64,000 bases of DNA from Liquidambar formosana (GCA_039720395.1 CM077833.1:14941133-15005132), one strand, 5' to 3'. Positions 1 to 12,185 are shown, counted from the stretch's first letter. A program made the numbers and translations. Notes: generated by a model not told the origin, from the sequence alone.

Positions 1-264
1 TATTGCATCGAGTAGTACTTTTGTTGCAATAAAGTGTGCCTTTATTGCCATAAGCGGTTCGTTGCAATAGCATATACTTTTATTTTTTATTTTTTATTTT
101 TTTTCCGTACATTGGGAGGGGTGATACCCTTTTTCCCTTTAGCGCCAAACGCTCCCACGTTAATAAGCAAAAAAAAAAAAAAGAAAGAAAAAAAAGCACA
201 AAACATAAAACAGAACAAAACAAAACAGGCCCAAAAAAGGAGGAAAAAAACATTCTCTGTCTTA

Positions 265-296
<32 letters not shown>

Positions 297-678
297 ACTC
301 TCACACCTAAGCCCTAAATCTTCCCATTATCCACAGATTGTCTTAGAGAACAAGCTAGTATGGTGGTCCGATTTTTCTCTGTCTTCTCTGTCTCTCTCTC
401 TCTCCCTCCCATGGTGATTCATTTGGTTGCCTGGGTTTTCACGATCTGTCAAGCTAATCTAAGCTAATCAATTTTTCGGTAAGTTTCTACCTAATTTTTC
501 CCCTTTTCATTCGTTTGGTTGCAAAGGTGGATTTCCCTAATTTTTCTATTAATAGCATTTTTCTTTGCAATTTTCTTCATCTCTCCTCTCAGTCAATGTA
601 TATATGTTGACTTTCTCTTTATGACTTGCTAGATTCATGTTAACTGTGGAAGTCGCTCAGTATATATATATATATATA
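1..678. other. CACTA-like subterminal sequence, (TC)n and leader-like stretch
   Basis: Bases 1-80 repeat a ttgcaata motif in both orientations, like the subterminal repeats of CACTA elements, cut by the window edge. (TC)n lies at about 267-292. The stretch 305-500 (taagccctaaatcttccc ... tcggtaagtttc) looks like a captured or decayed 5' leader with a splice-donor-like site, but I see no coding frame. (TA)n runs from 659 to 678. Confidence 0.3.
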
Positions 679-707
679 CTAGTTGTTATCCCGTGCATTT
701 GCACAGG
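679..707 (-). mobile_element. Helitron 3' terminus (minus orientation)
   Basis: Read on the minus strand, the sequence has a short hairpin (CCTGTGC aaat GCACGG) followed by about 9 bases and CTAG directly before a (TA)n tract. This is the plant Helitron 3' end layout. The matching 5' end was not located, so the element body to the right (700-2384) is only possible Helitron. Confidence 0.55.
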
Positions 708-1192
708 AAAATAGTAAAATAATAATTAGAAGAAGAAAAAAAAAAGGTAATGCTCATGAAAAAAAAATTAAAAAAATGCAAGGCTTATTAAAAAAGAAAA
801 ATGTTATAGTTGTTTCTAATTTTTTTTTTTTAACGTGAAGATGATAGAAAATTAGGTAAAAATATATATATACTTGTGAGAAAAGAAGAATAATATATAA
901 TTAGAATTTTTTTAAAAAAAAGTGTTATTTTTTTTCATATGTGTATATTAAATTAATAAAAAATACAACTCAATTATAAATGAAGATTGGTTGGTTGGTT
1001 GGTTTTTTTAATTTTTTTCAACCAAGTGTGTGTGTGTGTGTGTTTTTTTATTTTTTTTTATTTATTTTTTTTTTTTTGGGCTTACTCATGGCTTACTTGG
1101 AGGAAAGGAAAAGGAAAAGGAAAGATGAATGATAATAGTTTCAAATTTTTATTTTTCATTGGTTTGGTTTAGATTAAAATGACTCAAGCATA

Positions 1193-1231
<39 letters not shown>

Positions 1232-2384
1232 TATGTATCTAGGTTATCTATGATCTCATTCATTGTTCAAGTCTATATCAAAAAGTGAAAAAGCATTGAA
1301 AGTATTTAATAAATAAATTTACCCATTCTCAATTCTAAATGGTAGATTGAAAAACATCTCTGCAATAACTTTTGTTAAATGATCAACATTGGAATTGTGA
1401 ATGGTAGCATTTGTCTTTTTCGAAGAAAATATTTTTTGGTGACCACTTTTCACCATCATATTAATAAAAAGATTAGCTGTCAACTTAGGAAAAATTGATC
1501 GTCAACTTGATAGAAATTGACTACCAATGTTATCTACTTTTGGTTTCACACTGGGTATACTTTACCCTTTTCGGAAAAATTACATTTTGATAATCACATC
1601 CCAACGTAATACCAGGCTACTTTCTATTAACTTACTACAAACTTATTATCAATGTAATACAAATTGACTCTTATTTTCCTTTTTTTGGTATCACTCTCAT
1701 AAGTGACCACTAAAAGCTAAGTTTTTTGAAAAAGTGATAAAAGTGATATCCTTTAAACGGCTTACGCATGGCACAACGGAGGCTGAGAATTGTGTTCTCT
1801 CAGCTTCCGTTTTATATATATATATATATATATATTGATTTTCTCTGTTGTGTTGTTTGAGTTGAAGAGATAACTAGTTGTTTCTATCAGTAGCATTTTT
1901 CTTTGCGAATTTCAGCCCCCACCAAAGTAAAGTCATAGTGTAGGACTTCCTTGAATTTAAGGTTTGTAAATTGGACAAAGTTCCTTATGTCACTAGGGGA
2001 GAAAAACTGTACATCCAGAGCGTGAGAAGATCTGAACATCACCAGCTCTAAATTCTGATCAAGAATACATCAGTTAGAAGTAGAACTAATTGCACCAAAC
2101 CCTCCGTTGAAAGTTTGAGCTATCAAAACAGAGTAAAAAAATATCATTAGCTGTAGTACTTATACTGGCCAGACGCACATGTGATGCTCAAAAACAACTT
2201 TACTCCTACAAATCCAAACTAACTTGAGGTTGAAAAGTTGGACTGGCCTGGTCCAACACAAATTTAATTACAATTGGCTGTGTTGGATTGGTTCGGTTGT
2301 CGGTTGAGTGTGGTCTTGAGGCTTGGTTTGACTCTGCATCACATCAATTTATGGGTTTGGACAGACAACTATTCCATATAAAAG
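708..2384. other. AT-rich noncoding stretch
   Basis: No coding frame or clean repeat boundary recognised. Contains (TG)n at about 1027-1042, (TA)n at about 1195-1228 and 1811-1836, and several short A/T homopolymers. Part of it may be the body of the Helitron whose tail is at 679. Confidence 0.4.
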
Positions 2385-2399
2385 GATTTGTCATTTTTT

Positions 2400-2720
2400 T
2401 TTTTTTGCATCAGAAGTACCTTTTTATCAAATCCTCATAGGATTTATATTTTTACGAAAATTGGTTGTAATGTCCATTAGAAAACATAATTTTGAATAAC
2501 TTTGTAAAAAGAAGTTTTTTCAAAATCTATCATTTAAGAACGTTTTAGACATTAATAGCCTTAATTTCATTTTTTACCAAAAAATCTACTTAAACAATAG
2601 ATTTTGAAAAAACTTTATTCTACAAAATTGTTCAAAATAATGTTTTCTAATGGATTATGTGGCCGGTTTTTGTAAAAATCTTCTATATTTTATATAAAAT
2701 CTTAAAAACCAAAACAAAAG
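2400..2720. mobile_element. About 320-bp foldback MITE
   Basis: Inverse halves: gtccattagaaaacataatt / aataatgttttctaatggat and gaagttttttcaaaatctat / atagattttgaaaaaacttt. Same family as 3830-4115 and 61790-62080. A poly-A run of about 31 bases follows at 2731-2761. Confidence 0.7.
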
Positions 2721-2730
2721 GTGGGGTTTG

Positions 2731-2765
<35 letters not shown>

Positions 2766-2976
2766 GGTTACAATAGCCGTTCCCCTAGAGTAAGAGCATA
2801 TGAAGTCTTAGCCCAAGTCCACTAAACCTTAAACATTTTAAATTAGGGCCTCATAAATTGAGTTTCATTTAGGTCCAAACAAAGCCAAAAAGCCCAAGAA
2901 CACTTCTAGACATTCGAACTAGGGTGGGCCATCTATAATCCAAGCTTGGATGGGGCTGCGCAATTAAACCTGGATT

Positions 2977-3272
2977 AGGATAAATTACAAGAAACTGCTC
3001 TAACGATGACACTTTTTCATATAACTCTTTAAAAATAAAAATAAAAATGGTTGCAATGCATCCTTACACACCTTATAAATTTAGCAATTAGTGTCACCAT
3101 TAATTGTTTTTCATGGAATTAGATGGAAAAATGTCATTGAACCGCCATTAATTTCATGAACAACGATTAACAAGGGCGCTAATTACTAAATTTGTAAGTT
3201 GTCTGTAGGCACATTGCAACCAGTTTTTCTTAAAGGGATTACATGAAAAATGGGTAGTTTTAACCCTTATTA
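2977..3272. mobile_element. Foldback element, MULE-like
   Basis: Left arm ggttgcaatgcatccttaca ... aaatttagcaattagtgtc is mirrored by right arm gcgctaattactaaatttg ... ggcacattgcaacc. The outer parts also pair (tttttcatataactctttaa with ttaaagggattacatgaaaa). About 295 bp; target duplication not resolved. Confidence 0.6.
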
Positions 3273-3676
3273 GTATTATTATTATGATTTGTTCTTTTTG
3301 GGCTTTTCCTTGGTACCGACAATGCACCCTAGATCCCTAACTCATAGGTTAGATCCCATCTCATCCTAATTTTATTTGAGATTGTTGGGTCGAAAAGTAA
3401 AATTCCTCATCTTTCATTCTAAATATGGGACAAATACCTAGTGGTATATATGGTTGCTTTATGGAATTTGTCCCACTTGTTTAGTAGGTGATCTCTAATT
3501 TGAGCTCATGGACGAACATTAATACCTATTTGTTAATTTTAAGGAGGTTAAGAGTAGAGATATGTTTTGTCGAATGCCAAAAAGATAAATAAATAAATAT
3601 ATAGGACAATACCACTTAAACTACAAAGTCTATAATAAACCAACCCAATGGCACTAGCCTTGTTGTTGTCCACTCA

Positions 3677-4284
3677 AGGCCGGTTCTAAGTTTTTCGGGG
3701 CCCTAGGCGAACTCCTAAAATGAGGCCCTCTATACATATTTCAAATAAAATAAAAAAAAGTTTTAAGTATCTAATTTTTTTTTTCTAGTACCAACATAAA
3801 GTTTGTTTGCACATCCACTTATTTTAATTTCTTAAGGTTTTAGAAAAACATAAAAGGTTTTTAAGAAAATTAGCCATAATATTCACTAGAAATCATTATT
3901 TTGAACAATATCATAAAGAAATTTTTTCCAAAATTTTTTGTTTAAGTGGACTTTATGGCAAAAATTAAATTGAGATGGTAAATGGTCAAAAAATCCATTT
4001 AAAAAATATATTTTAAAAAAAATTTCTTGTGCAAAGTTGTTCAAAATGGTGTTTTCTAATAGATTACGTGGCCAATTTTTATAAAACCTTTTATATTTTT
4101 TGTAAAACCTTAATAAATAAAAATTAGTATAGTGTGTAAATAAAATTAAACGGTTGCAATAAACACCCACTTTGATTTTCTTCCCTTTTTTTATTTTTTT
4201 TTTATTTTTATTTTTACAGCCTACTATAAGAGTAAGTTCTAAAAAGAGGTGGCCGCATTGCTCGCCTATGTTTAAAACTGGCGT
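3677..4284. mobile_element. hAT-like TIR element with nested foldback MITE
   Basis: Imperfect terminal inverted repeats caaggccggttctaag and, inverted, caacgccagttttaaa. Nested inside at 3830-4115 is the foldback MITE also found at 2400 and 61790 (inverse halves catt/attttctagtgaatatt-type). The terminal phrases gggccctagg and aggccc are typical of a common plant hAT-like repeat. No clear 8-bp target duplication. Confidence 0.5.
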
Positions 4285-4353
4285 TGGGCCCACCCATCAA
4301 GTGGATCCATCACACTTTTGAGAATATACATGGTATTTAGTTCATGCAGCTGG

Positions 4354-6275
4354 TCTATACTATCTATAAAAGGCTAAATGTCAGAAAAGCTTTTTATTGA
4401 CCAATATACCCTTATTTTATAATGGGAAAATTAGCGTAAGGTATAGTTTGAAAGACTTATAAAGGGTATATTGGTCAATAAAAAGCTTTTCTGACATTTA
4501 GCCTTTTATAGCCAAAAGTCCAATATTTAGTCAAACGACACTGTTTGGGGCTTTACTCATTCCACATTGTTTTCTAAATGACAATAATGCCCCCTAATAG
4601 ATTTGATATTGACTCAAACTAAATACTGCTATTACAGTTTGAATTTTTCCATTTTTAACGCCAGGTATTATCTATTCTCATCATTAATCATTAGTTTCAT
4701 ATCTCTCATCAATTCAAATTCGAATTTGAAAGTTTTTCACTGTCTGTCTTACATTTTCAAGCCATATATATGATGTTAACAGTTTTTCATCTTTAGACCA
4801 CTTTATGCATAGATTCTAAAAAATTTCTTAGGTTTTGATGTAAACAAAACAGTTCACCAGATCATAAAATCAAAAACATGTACATGTAACCAATCTATGA
4901 TCAAAAGTAATGTATGAGACATTTTTATTTTCAAAACAATAACGAACTTAAACAAATTATTTTTAAAACAGTACATATAAGTGTTTTTTTTTTTTTTTGA
5001 AAAATCAATAGAATTAGAAACTGTTTCCTATTATTTTGTTGACCAAAATATTTACATGTAACAACCGACATTTTAATTTGATAATATTAAATAACATTGC
5101 ATATGTAAAACACTTACATGTAACTATTTTCACAAACCCCCAAAATTATTGATTAGTTCAATCACTGAATGACAAAAATGAAAACAGGTTAGAAAACAAA
5201 TTTGTGCCTTAGAAGAGTTACATGTTTTCATAATATTTTAAAAAAAGGTAATCCCAATGAATCATTTAAACTATTGTTCTGTAAAAATTTGAATCCCAGT
5301 TAGACTGAAAAAAAAAAAAAAAAAATGGAAAGGAGGAAGAAGAAGAAGAAAAAAAAGAAGGTGTTTCCATGTATCTGTTTGTTGAATAGAACATGTTTCA
5401 TCCTTGATACATAACTTATGTTTTCGCGCCGTTGTTGTTGGAATATTTCAGATTGACAAAGGTTTAGAAGGTAGATTGGGTGTTTATCCAACATCTTGTT
5501 TATCTTTCCTGCTGTAGGTCGATTGATTAGTTTCAATTTTCATTGCAAGAACCCTACTTTTTCATTACAAATGCAAACGAGTAATTCTTCCTATAGAAAT
5601 CTAGGGCCTTTTTCTTCTCTTTTGAAACGGTAGTGGTGGCTATGCTATCTCTCTGAGATTGTTGTTGTGTAACCATTTGGGGTTTACAGCAATTGGTAAT
5701 TAATTAAAAAAGGGTAATTTCGTTTATTCATTTTTCAATGGACTTGAGGCTGTACAAGAAAATCCTGTGGACTTATTCTTGCATAAATCTTATAATAAGG
5801 ACTCATGGCTAAAGCCCCCTTTTATATTCCTTTCATTTTTATATTGCTAAAGCCCCCTTTTATATTTTAAATATATCACTACCCTTATACACGGTACATT
5901 GATTGGAAGAGGAAATAAGAATATAAAATATAAAACACATTAAAACATATATTTATTATAAATAAATAAATAAAAGAATTTAAAACACATAAATATAAAT
6001 AGGAATTCAAAGTATACTATAATTCATATACTTTAATTCGTAAAACCACATAAATAGGAAATCAAATTCGTATAAAACCCTAAACCTTAACATAAATCAT
6101 CTACATAATTCTGAATTCCACTTTCTCCATTAATAGTGGGATTTTGAATTCTTCTTTCTTCATTAACAGTGTCTTCTACTTTATTTGGTAAGTGTTTCTT
6201 TACAAAATGCGGTAGATTTTTCTCATTAAAAAAAAAAAAAAAAAGCTACATGCGTTGCACGTGTGTACCAACTAG
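4354..6275 (+). mobile_element. Helitron, about 1.9 kb, non-autonomous
   Basis: The 5' end TCTATACTATCTATAAAAGG at 4354 and the 3' end at 6244-6275 (hairpin acatgcgttgcacgtgt, then CTAG followed by T) match the plant Helitron layout. No RepHel coding sequence. Just inside the 5' end, 4366-4413 is repeated inverted at about 4465-4514, giving a strong foldback of two 5' termini. The rest is AT-rich, with poly-A at 5308-5324. Confidence 0.75.
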
Positions 6276-6488
6276 TATCTTTAGGTAGTGGAATGGAAGT
6301 GGTGACACTAAAGATTTGGTAATAGACAAATAATTTTTTTATTATTAGTTTTTTTTTCTTAGGAGGAAATAAGATAAGCTAGCAAACCTCTTAATTTATG
6401 TTTTGATCTAATAGCCAATTTGGCCTAGCACATACCTCTATTCCATTTAAAGAGAGTTCTTTGTTTCAAGTTCTTGAAATAATAGTTA

Positions 6489-6764
6489 CTCCGTCCGTCT
6501 CACAAAGAAAAGCCAGGTTTGACAAAATACGCAATTTAAGAAAAATGATTATTGTATTAACTTATCACTTTTAAAACTAAATTTTATCAAAATTACCTTC
6601 AATTATTTGGTATTGGGTTTTGTATTGAAAGTAATTGTTGAAATAACAAAAGATAGTATAGAAAAGTTCAAAAAACTTATGATTTGACTTTTCAAAATGA
6701 ACAAACATTTTGGAACAAAAAAAAGAAAAAACAAAAATGGTCTATCTTTGTAAGACGGAGGGAG
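6489..6764. mobile_element. Stowaway-like MITE (Tc1/mariner)
   Basis: TIRs ctccgtccgtc and gacggagggag; left flank is TA, right flank has changed to TC. 276 bp, AT-rich body with inverted inner arms (cacaaagaaaagcc / atctttgtaa). Confidence 0.85.
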
Positions 6765-6919
6765 TCGTTATTAGTTGATGTTATTATTTTTTTATTAAAA
6801 ATAATAATAAATAAATACGGAGTAATAATAAAGTTCGTGGTTTAACCAAAGAAAAAAAAAACGAAATGATAAAATGCAATAAAAAAATATTTTAATTGGT
6901 GATAAGTCCTAGAAGTGGG

Positions 6920-7396
6920 TAGGGGTGCAACTTGGTTCGGGCAGGTATATTTGGACCGGACCAGACTGAATTAATTTGGGACCTCAAAAATTGGATTAGA
7001 ACCAAACCGAAAATTGTATTGGACTGGACCGAACTAGACTGGCAAAAACGGTTCGGTTCTCGGTTTTTTTTTTTTTTGTTTTTGTTTTTGTTTTTTTGTA
7101 AAATGTAATAACTTTATTGAATAAGTATTATTATTTATTCAATAATACTTATATATGGAGTATAATATATTAATATAAACATATAATATATAAATATATA
7201 TTTTTTTTTTCATAATTCGAGAATTCAGTTTGGGCCAATTCTAAAACCCCCTAAACTGTGAACTGAATCAAATTCATCGGTTCTTAAAATTGTGACCCGA
7301 TAATCGGACCGATTAGTGTTTGGCCCGGACTTGATCAGATCGAATTACTTGAAACAATCCGGTTCTCGGATCTACCTAAACCAAGTTGCATTCCTA
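6920..7396. mobile_element. hAT-type MITE, 477 bp, perfect 8-bp TSD
   Basis: TIRs taggggtgcaacttggtt and aaccaagttgcattccta; target duplication gaagtggg at 6912-6919 and 7397-7404. The body is rich in ggttcgg / ccgaacc phrases typical of this group. Confidence 0.9.
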
Positions 7397-7494
7397 GAAG
7401 TGGGTAATCAATGGTTTTACCTTGGAGCCTTGGAGGGAAGAGAATAATAAGCTGACATCAAATGTCACATGTGTTTGTTCTTTGTAACAACCGG

Positions 7495-7650
7495 TCAAGA
7501 AGAATCAAAGCCTCACCTTTTCTTTGAGTGTCATTTCACAGCTGCAATTTGGGAAGATATCTTCTCTCGCTATTGTGCTTTTCGTCTTCCTCGAGTTTAG
7601 ACGAATGAATTTCTTTGGGCGGTACATAATAAGCTTCTCCCTAGATATTA
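7495..7650 (+). pseudogene. LINE ORF2 remnant (zf-RVT region)
   Basis: One frame reads ESKPHLFFECHFTAAIWEDI, the H-L-F-x-C / W pattern of the zinc-binding C-terminal part of plant L1-type reverse transcriptases. A stop follows soon after (RLPRV*). Upstream cysteines are only hinted at (tgtgtttgttctttg). The remnant is interrupted on the right by the MULE-like element at 7663. Confidence 0.55.
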
Positions 7651-7813
7651 GTATTCTTTTTAGGGTAAATTGCAAATAACACTTGAAGTAAGGAGGGTTA
7701 GCAAAAATCCTCATGATGTTCAAACAAGTAATATCCCCCTCCAAAATATTCAAAATCAAGCAATCAAAATCAAACAACGTTCAAAATGACTTTAAGAGGG
7801 ACATTGCTTGATT

Positions 7814-9648
7814 TAGGGGCGGATCCAAGAATTTAAAGATGAGAGGGCCAAACTTAAGAAAAAATTCTTGTAGTATTTTTTTTCCCTTTCACCATAAATT
7901 TTTACCATAAAAAAAAAAAAAAAAAAAAAAAAACCCCTACTTTTTTCAAATAAACAAACTAAGCTACAAAGATAAAGCATGATTACAAGAATAATAAATG
8001 ATTAAATGATTTTTCCTTCTATTTTCCCCAATTTTTTTCTTGAGAATCAAACTATGCCTAAAATCTTAATGAAATTAAATATAAATAAATAAATAAATAA
8101 ATAAAGTAAAGAGAGAGAGATTGAAGAATGTATGATACCTACGATTGAGGGATGATTATTAGTGAGGGGTGACCCAAGAATGGCCTAATGGAACCTTCCA
8201 ATTAGCATCATAGCATGGGTGCCCATGGGAAGTAGGAAGTAGGAAGGGTCGAAGTGGGGACTGAATCTCTTCTTTAGGAGAAATTAAGGTTTGGTTTTGG
8301 AGATTGGTAAAGAATAGGGATGGCAATTTGGACCTGCCCTATAGGAGCCCCGTCTGGCCCGCCTTCATGGGGGCGGGTTTTTTTGAAAATTTTCAGTTCT
8401 CGGTTCGGGTATGTGTTAGATTTTGAATTTTTCATCAAGTTCGGTTCAGGGATGGTATTTACTAGTCTCAACCCGCAGAACCGAACCAAACTAAACCGTA
8501 GACTTGCCCCACCCCGCATGTCCTTTTACAGTTTTACCCTTATATAGAGATATATATATATATATAGATATATATATATATATATATATAGATAGATAGA
8601 TAGATATATAACCTTAAGTCTTTATTCCTTTAAGGCTTTAAGCCAAAAACCCTAGCCGCCTCTCCCTCATTCATTCAGTCACTCTCTCGGTCTCTCCCTT
8701 CCTTATGTAACACACTCACACAGCCACTTCACCAGTCATCATCGTCAACATTGGTCCCCACCTCACCTCACGGCCTCCCCACCTCAGAGCGGCAGTACCT
8801 CATCGTTATGGAGTCACAGTCTCACGAACTTCGCCGCATCTCCCTCCCTCACGCGACACACTCACACAACACACTTCACTAATTCGCCGTCACTGACACT
8901 AGTCATCGTCCGCCATCTGCCGTCGCTGACACTAGTCCCCGCCTCACCTCACGGCCTCCCCACCTTAATACAGTAGTACCTCACCCTTACGGAGTCACGG
9001 TCTCACGGACCTCGTCGCATCAATACACTTTCTCTTGCCGTGGTTCGTTGCTTCTCTCGCTAGATCTACCGGATCTACACCAGATCTACACCAAATCAAT
9101 CTTGATTGAGTTGGTTCCTCACTAGATCTGGAGCTTGTAATATTTGAAATGTATGGTTGATTAGTTATTGTCTTGCCGGAGCTTGTGTTTTTACCATTTT
9201 TTTTTATTTTTCCTATGTAAAATTTGATATTCTTATATTTGTAAAAATTAGGCTGAATTTTTTTTTTTTTTTTTTGCTTGAGCGGGGTGGGGCAGGGCGG
9301 GGATGGTTTTCCTAGGAAGCCATAGGGTCGGGGATGGTTCCTAGTTTCTATGCCCCGTTGGGTTTAGGGGCGGGTTTGGTACTATGGTTTCAATGTTAGG
9401 GTCAGGGATGGTATATGGTCGACCCGCCCCCCGACCCGCCCCATTGCCATTCCTAGTAAATTAAGAAGCAAAAGCAAATAAAAAAGGTGGGATGGGCTTA
9501 TGGCTATTTTCACTAAAAAGCTCCTATTGTAAAGCTATCTTCCTTTTTAAATTAGGATGTTTTTTGGTAAAATCATGAACCAGAATTTTTTTTTTAAAAA
9601 AAATTTCGGGGGACCATGGCTCCCCATCTTAACTATGCTCCGCCCGTA
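7814..9648. mobile_element. hAT-like element nested in the MULE (middle layer)
   Basis: TIRs taggggcggatcc and, inverted, tacgggcggagc. Flanking 8-mers gcttgatt (7806-7813) and gcttaatt (9649-9656) match at 7 of 8. The phrases ggggcggatccaagaattt and gctccgccc are a common plant hAT-like signature. Holds the element at 8315-9455. Confidence 0.75.
8315..9455. mobile_element. hAT-like element with GC-rich cargo (innermost layer)
   Basis: TIRs tagggatggcaat and attgccattccta, with flanking 8-mers gtaaagaa and gtaaatta (6 of 8). The centre (8640-9170) is GC- and CT-rich and leader-like (aaaaccctagccgcctctcc), with a direct repeat of about 85 bp at 8757-8845 and 8937-9022, spacing 180. (TA)n and (GATA)n lie at 8548-8610. 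No transposase frame. Confidence 0.75.
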
Positions 9649-9729
9649 GCTTAATTTTGAACATCAAAGTCATTTTCTGCTAACCCCTCATACTTAAAGG
9701 AAATTATCTATAATTTACCCTTCTTTTTA

Positions 9730-10042
9730 TTATTATTATTTATTTTTTTTACAACTAATAAATTTTACTCACACCCCTAGTTCCCCAAACACTAAAAAAA
9801 TAGATATTAACACTTTTCTATAATTTGAATGAGATGACTCATTCAACAAGTGAGTAGAATGTCATTAAACTATCACGCCATTGGCTTAAATTAAGATTAG
9901 CTTATTGGGTTGTGTATTTTGCTAGAATGTCTTACTTCTTATTGCCTTGGGGCCGTGTTCGTTGTTCTTGTTAATTTCTTGTCTATTTTTTTGGAACATT
10001 TCATTCACTAATAAAAAAAAAAAATAAATGGCATATAATATT

Positions 10043-10111
<69 letters not shown>
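9730..10111. other. Noncoding stretch ending in a long (TA)n tract
   Basis: AT-rich sequence with no gene signal; (TA)n of about 60 bases at 10051-10111. Confidence 0.5.
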
Positions 10112-10115
<4 letters not shown>

Positions 10116-10290
10116 TGTTTCCGTTAGCACGTGTTAATATAAGTTATATCAACACCATGCATAAGGGGTTATATCTTTTGCATCGGTCTAATGTACTTTA
10201 TAACTCACTAATGCATAAGGTACAACTTCTAATACACATGGATATTGATATAAGTTATATCAATCAGCACGTATTTACCTGATCATCATC
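10112..10290. mobile_element. Microsatellite-embedded palindromic MITE
   Basis: Core gttagcacgtgttaatataa ... ttatatcaatcagcacgtat, then ttacctgatcatcatc. Flanked by (TA)n on the left and (CT)n/(TA)n at 10291-10338 on the right. Same family as the elements at 18463, 29390, 48484, 48664 and 53612. Confidence 0.75.
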
Positions 10291-10338
10291 CTCTCTCTCT
10301 CTCTCTCTCTCTCTATATCTATATATATATATATATAT

Positions 10339-11136
10339 TATTCAATTAATAAGACTTACTCTCAATCTTAACCCCCACAAATTAGATATTTATATTTCTC
10401 TATAATTTTAAACCCAAAATTTCAAATTTTATGAGACTAGTGTCATCCATGCATGTGACAGATGAAATGAACATCGTACGTAAATTCAACAGCTGAGATA
10501 CGTGGAACACTAATCATGACCAGAATAGCTTCTTTTTCTTGGCATCTGCTTCTAGTCGTGCCACGTCACTCACAAAACGGATCAGATCTCATGCGTGCCA
10601 CCTAGATCATTCATATTGTTGGTGACCGACATTCCAAAACCATTTCGTTCAAACCTTATGCTATTATATTACCATTGGCCAGAAAACTTTCAACTACCCC
10701 GAGACATGCCAAAATAATAATCAGAAAAATACGCATCATTTTCCTATTCTTCTCGGAAAGGATAAAAGATTCAATAAAAAAATAAAAAAAAAAATTCTTT
10801 AGAGTCTACAGCTGATAAAAGAAAATGATATTTTTGTTTGTTATGTTCTTAATTACTTTTTCCATTCTTAAATAAGCGTCATTTTATTTATTTATTTTGG
10901 ATGTTTTAAAATAATTGTCTCATTTTAGAAGTCAATGGTCTTTTTTATTCATTTATTAAAATACCTTTTCTCCCTTTTTTTAATATTTTACATATTTGAA
11001 AGACAAAATTGAAATTTCAAAATATTTGAATTGATGTAAAAGCATTTAATATAGTCTTTTTAAAAAACGTGTTTTTTCAAAAAGAACATTTAATTTGAAA
11101 CGGAAAACGTGTCACTTATCTAGCTTCCACGACAAG
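10339..11136. other. Noncoding, with diverged Stowaway-like sequence
   Basis: No coding frame. 10846-11103 resembles a decayed Stowaway MITE (ttccattcttaaataagcgtca at the left, ttgaaacggaaaa at the right), too diverged to bound. Confidence 0.35.
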
Positions 11137-11252
11137 GTGATTACAATCAAAACGCGTCCAAATCATAAATGACTAAGATACGTGTACACTTGGGGTGATT
11201 ACGATCAAAACGCGTCCAAATCATAAATGACTAAGACACGTGTACACTTGGA
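11137..11252 (+). repeat. 58-bp tandem duplication with ACGTG motifs
   Basis: Two nearly identical units, starting at gtgattac (11137) and gtgattac (11195). Each holds aaaacgcgtcc and a (t/c)acgtgtacac core. Only about two bases differ (acaatc/acgatc, atacg/acacg). Confidence 0.85.
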
Positions 11253-12179
11253 CTTGGTAATGTCAAGCCCATCCGTCCTTTTCACCTCCCAAAAATGTAT
11301 TTAACATGTCACTTTATCTCCTCTAATTTTTGTCCATTTTCACATTACCTTATTACTTATAATTTAAAACTTACTCTTTACCTCCTCGAATTACACGTGG
11401 TCAAATTGTTTATCTCCTTCCGGCTCGTACGAAAGCAATGGTGAATCTATATTGAACTCTAGAGAAAAACTCATCTATAATTAAATTATGATAGATGCAA
11501 TATAGTGAGTTAATAGAAGTGGAATAAAGTGATAATATTAAAATACCTTTTGATATGATAATTTTAGTTTCCTTTATTTCTATTGAATTGTGATATTACA
11601 TGATCATATCACAGTTATATTGAAGACTTACTTTGATGGTAGGGAATGCAGTTGCCTCACCTATTTATATCTCTCGAATTATTTATTTATTTTTAAATCC
11701 CTAAAATTCTTCTTTCCTACCCCTTTCATTTTCTAATTTTTTCTTCCCTAGCCTTTAAAATCCCCCCAATCTCTCATTTCATTATGAGAGACCCAACACA
11801 ATGCTAATGGTTCACTAGATCCAGTGGTGTGTTTCACCAAATGTGAGAGGAAGGGAAGGGGTTAGATAATGGGAAAAAAAAAAAAAAATTTAAGCCCTTA
11901 CCAGCCAAGGAGTGACCCCACTTCACTGGCGCTGGAGCTTCGCTGTACTAGTAAGGGGTTGTTTGTCAAACTTGTAAGGAGCTTCTAAATCGACCGTGAA
12001 AGGGAAGGTTTAAGGGGCTTTTTGTTAGCGGGTTGATCCGGGTGAAAGATCTAGATCTGGATCTCTTTTTCTCAACCGTTAGATGCCACTTAAAGTGAAT
12101 GGAGGGTCGAGATGGCCTAACTGATATACCCCTATATCAGCTGAAGCTGATTGGAACAGGCCTGTATATATATATATAT
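11253..12179. other. Noncoding stretch
   Basis: AT-rich, no recognised gene. 11800-12150 has a GC-richer, transposon-like phrase (ggtttaaggggctttttgttagcgggttgatccgg) without identified ends. (TA)n at about 12164-12183. Confidence 0.4.
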
Positions 12180-12185
12180 ATATAC

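Larger units (their letters stand above)
7663..9720. mobile_element. MULE-like foldback element with perfect 9-bp TSD (outer layer of nest)
   Basis: TIRs begin gggtaaattgcaaataac and, inverted, gggtaaattatagataat; both continue with ggttagca and gatgttcaaa. Target duplication ttcttttta at 7654-7662 and 9721-9729 is exact, and 9 bp is the Mutator hallmark. Without the insertions inside it, the element is about 220 bp. It landed next to LINE remnant sequence. Confidence 0.85.

Noticed and set aside
34..417. Open frame across A/T homopolymers and (TC)n
   Set aside because: The product is a run of K, F, S and L repeats; the frame exists because of the microsatellite, and there is no conserved domain.
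3886..4293. Minus-strand frame of 135 codons
   Set aside because: It spans two nested palindromic elements and a poly-A/T stretch; the composition is K/N/F-rich with no domain.
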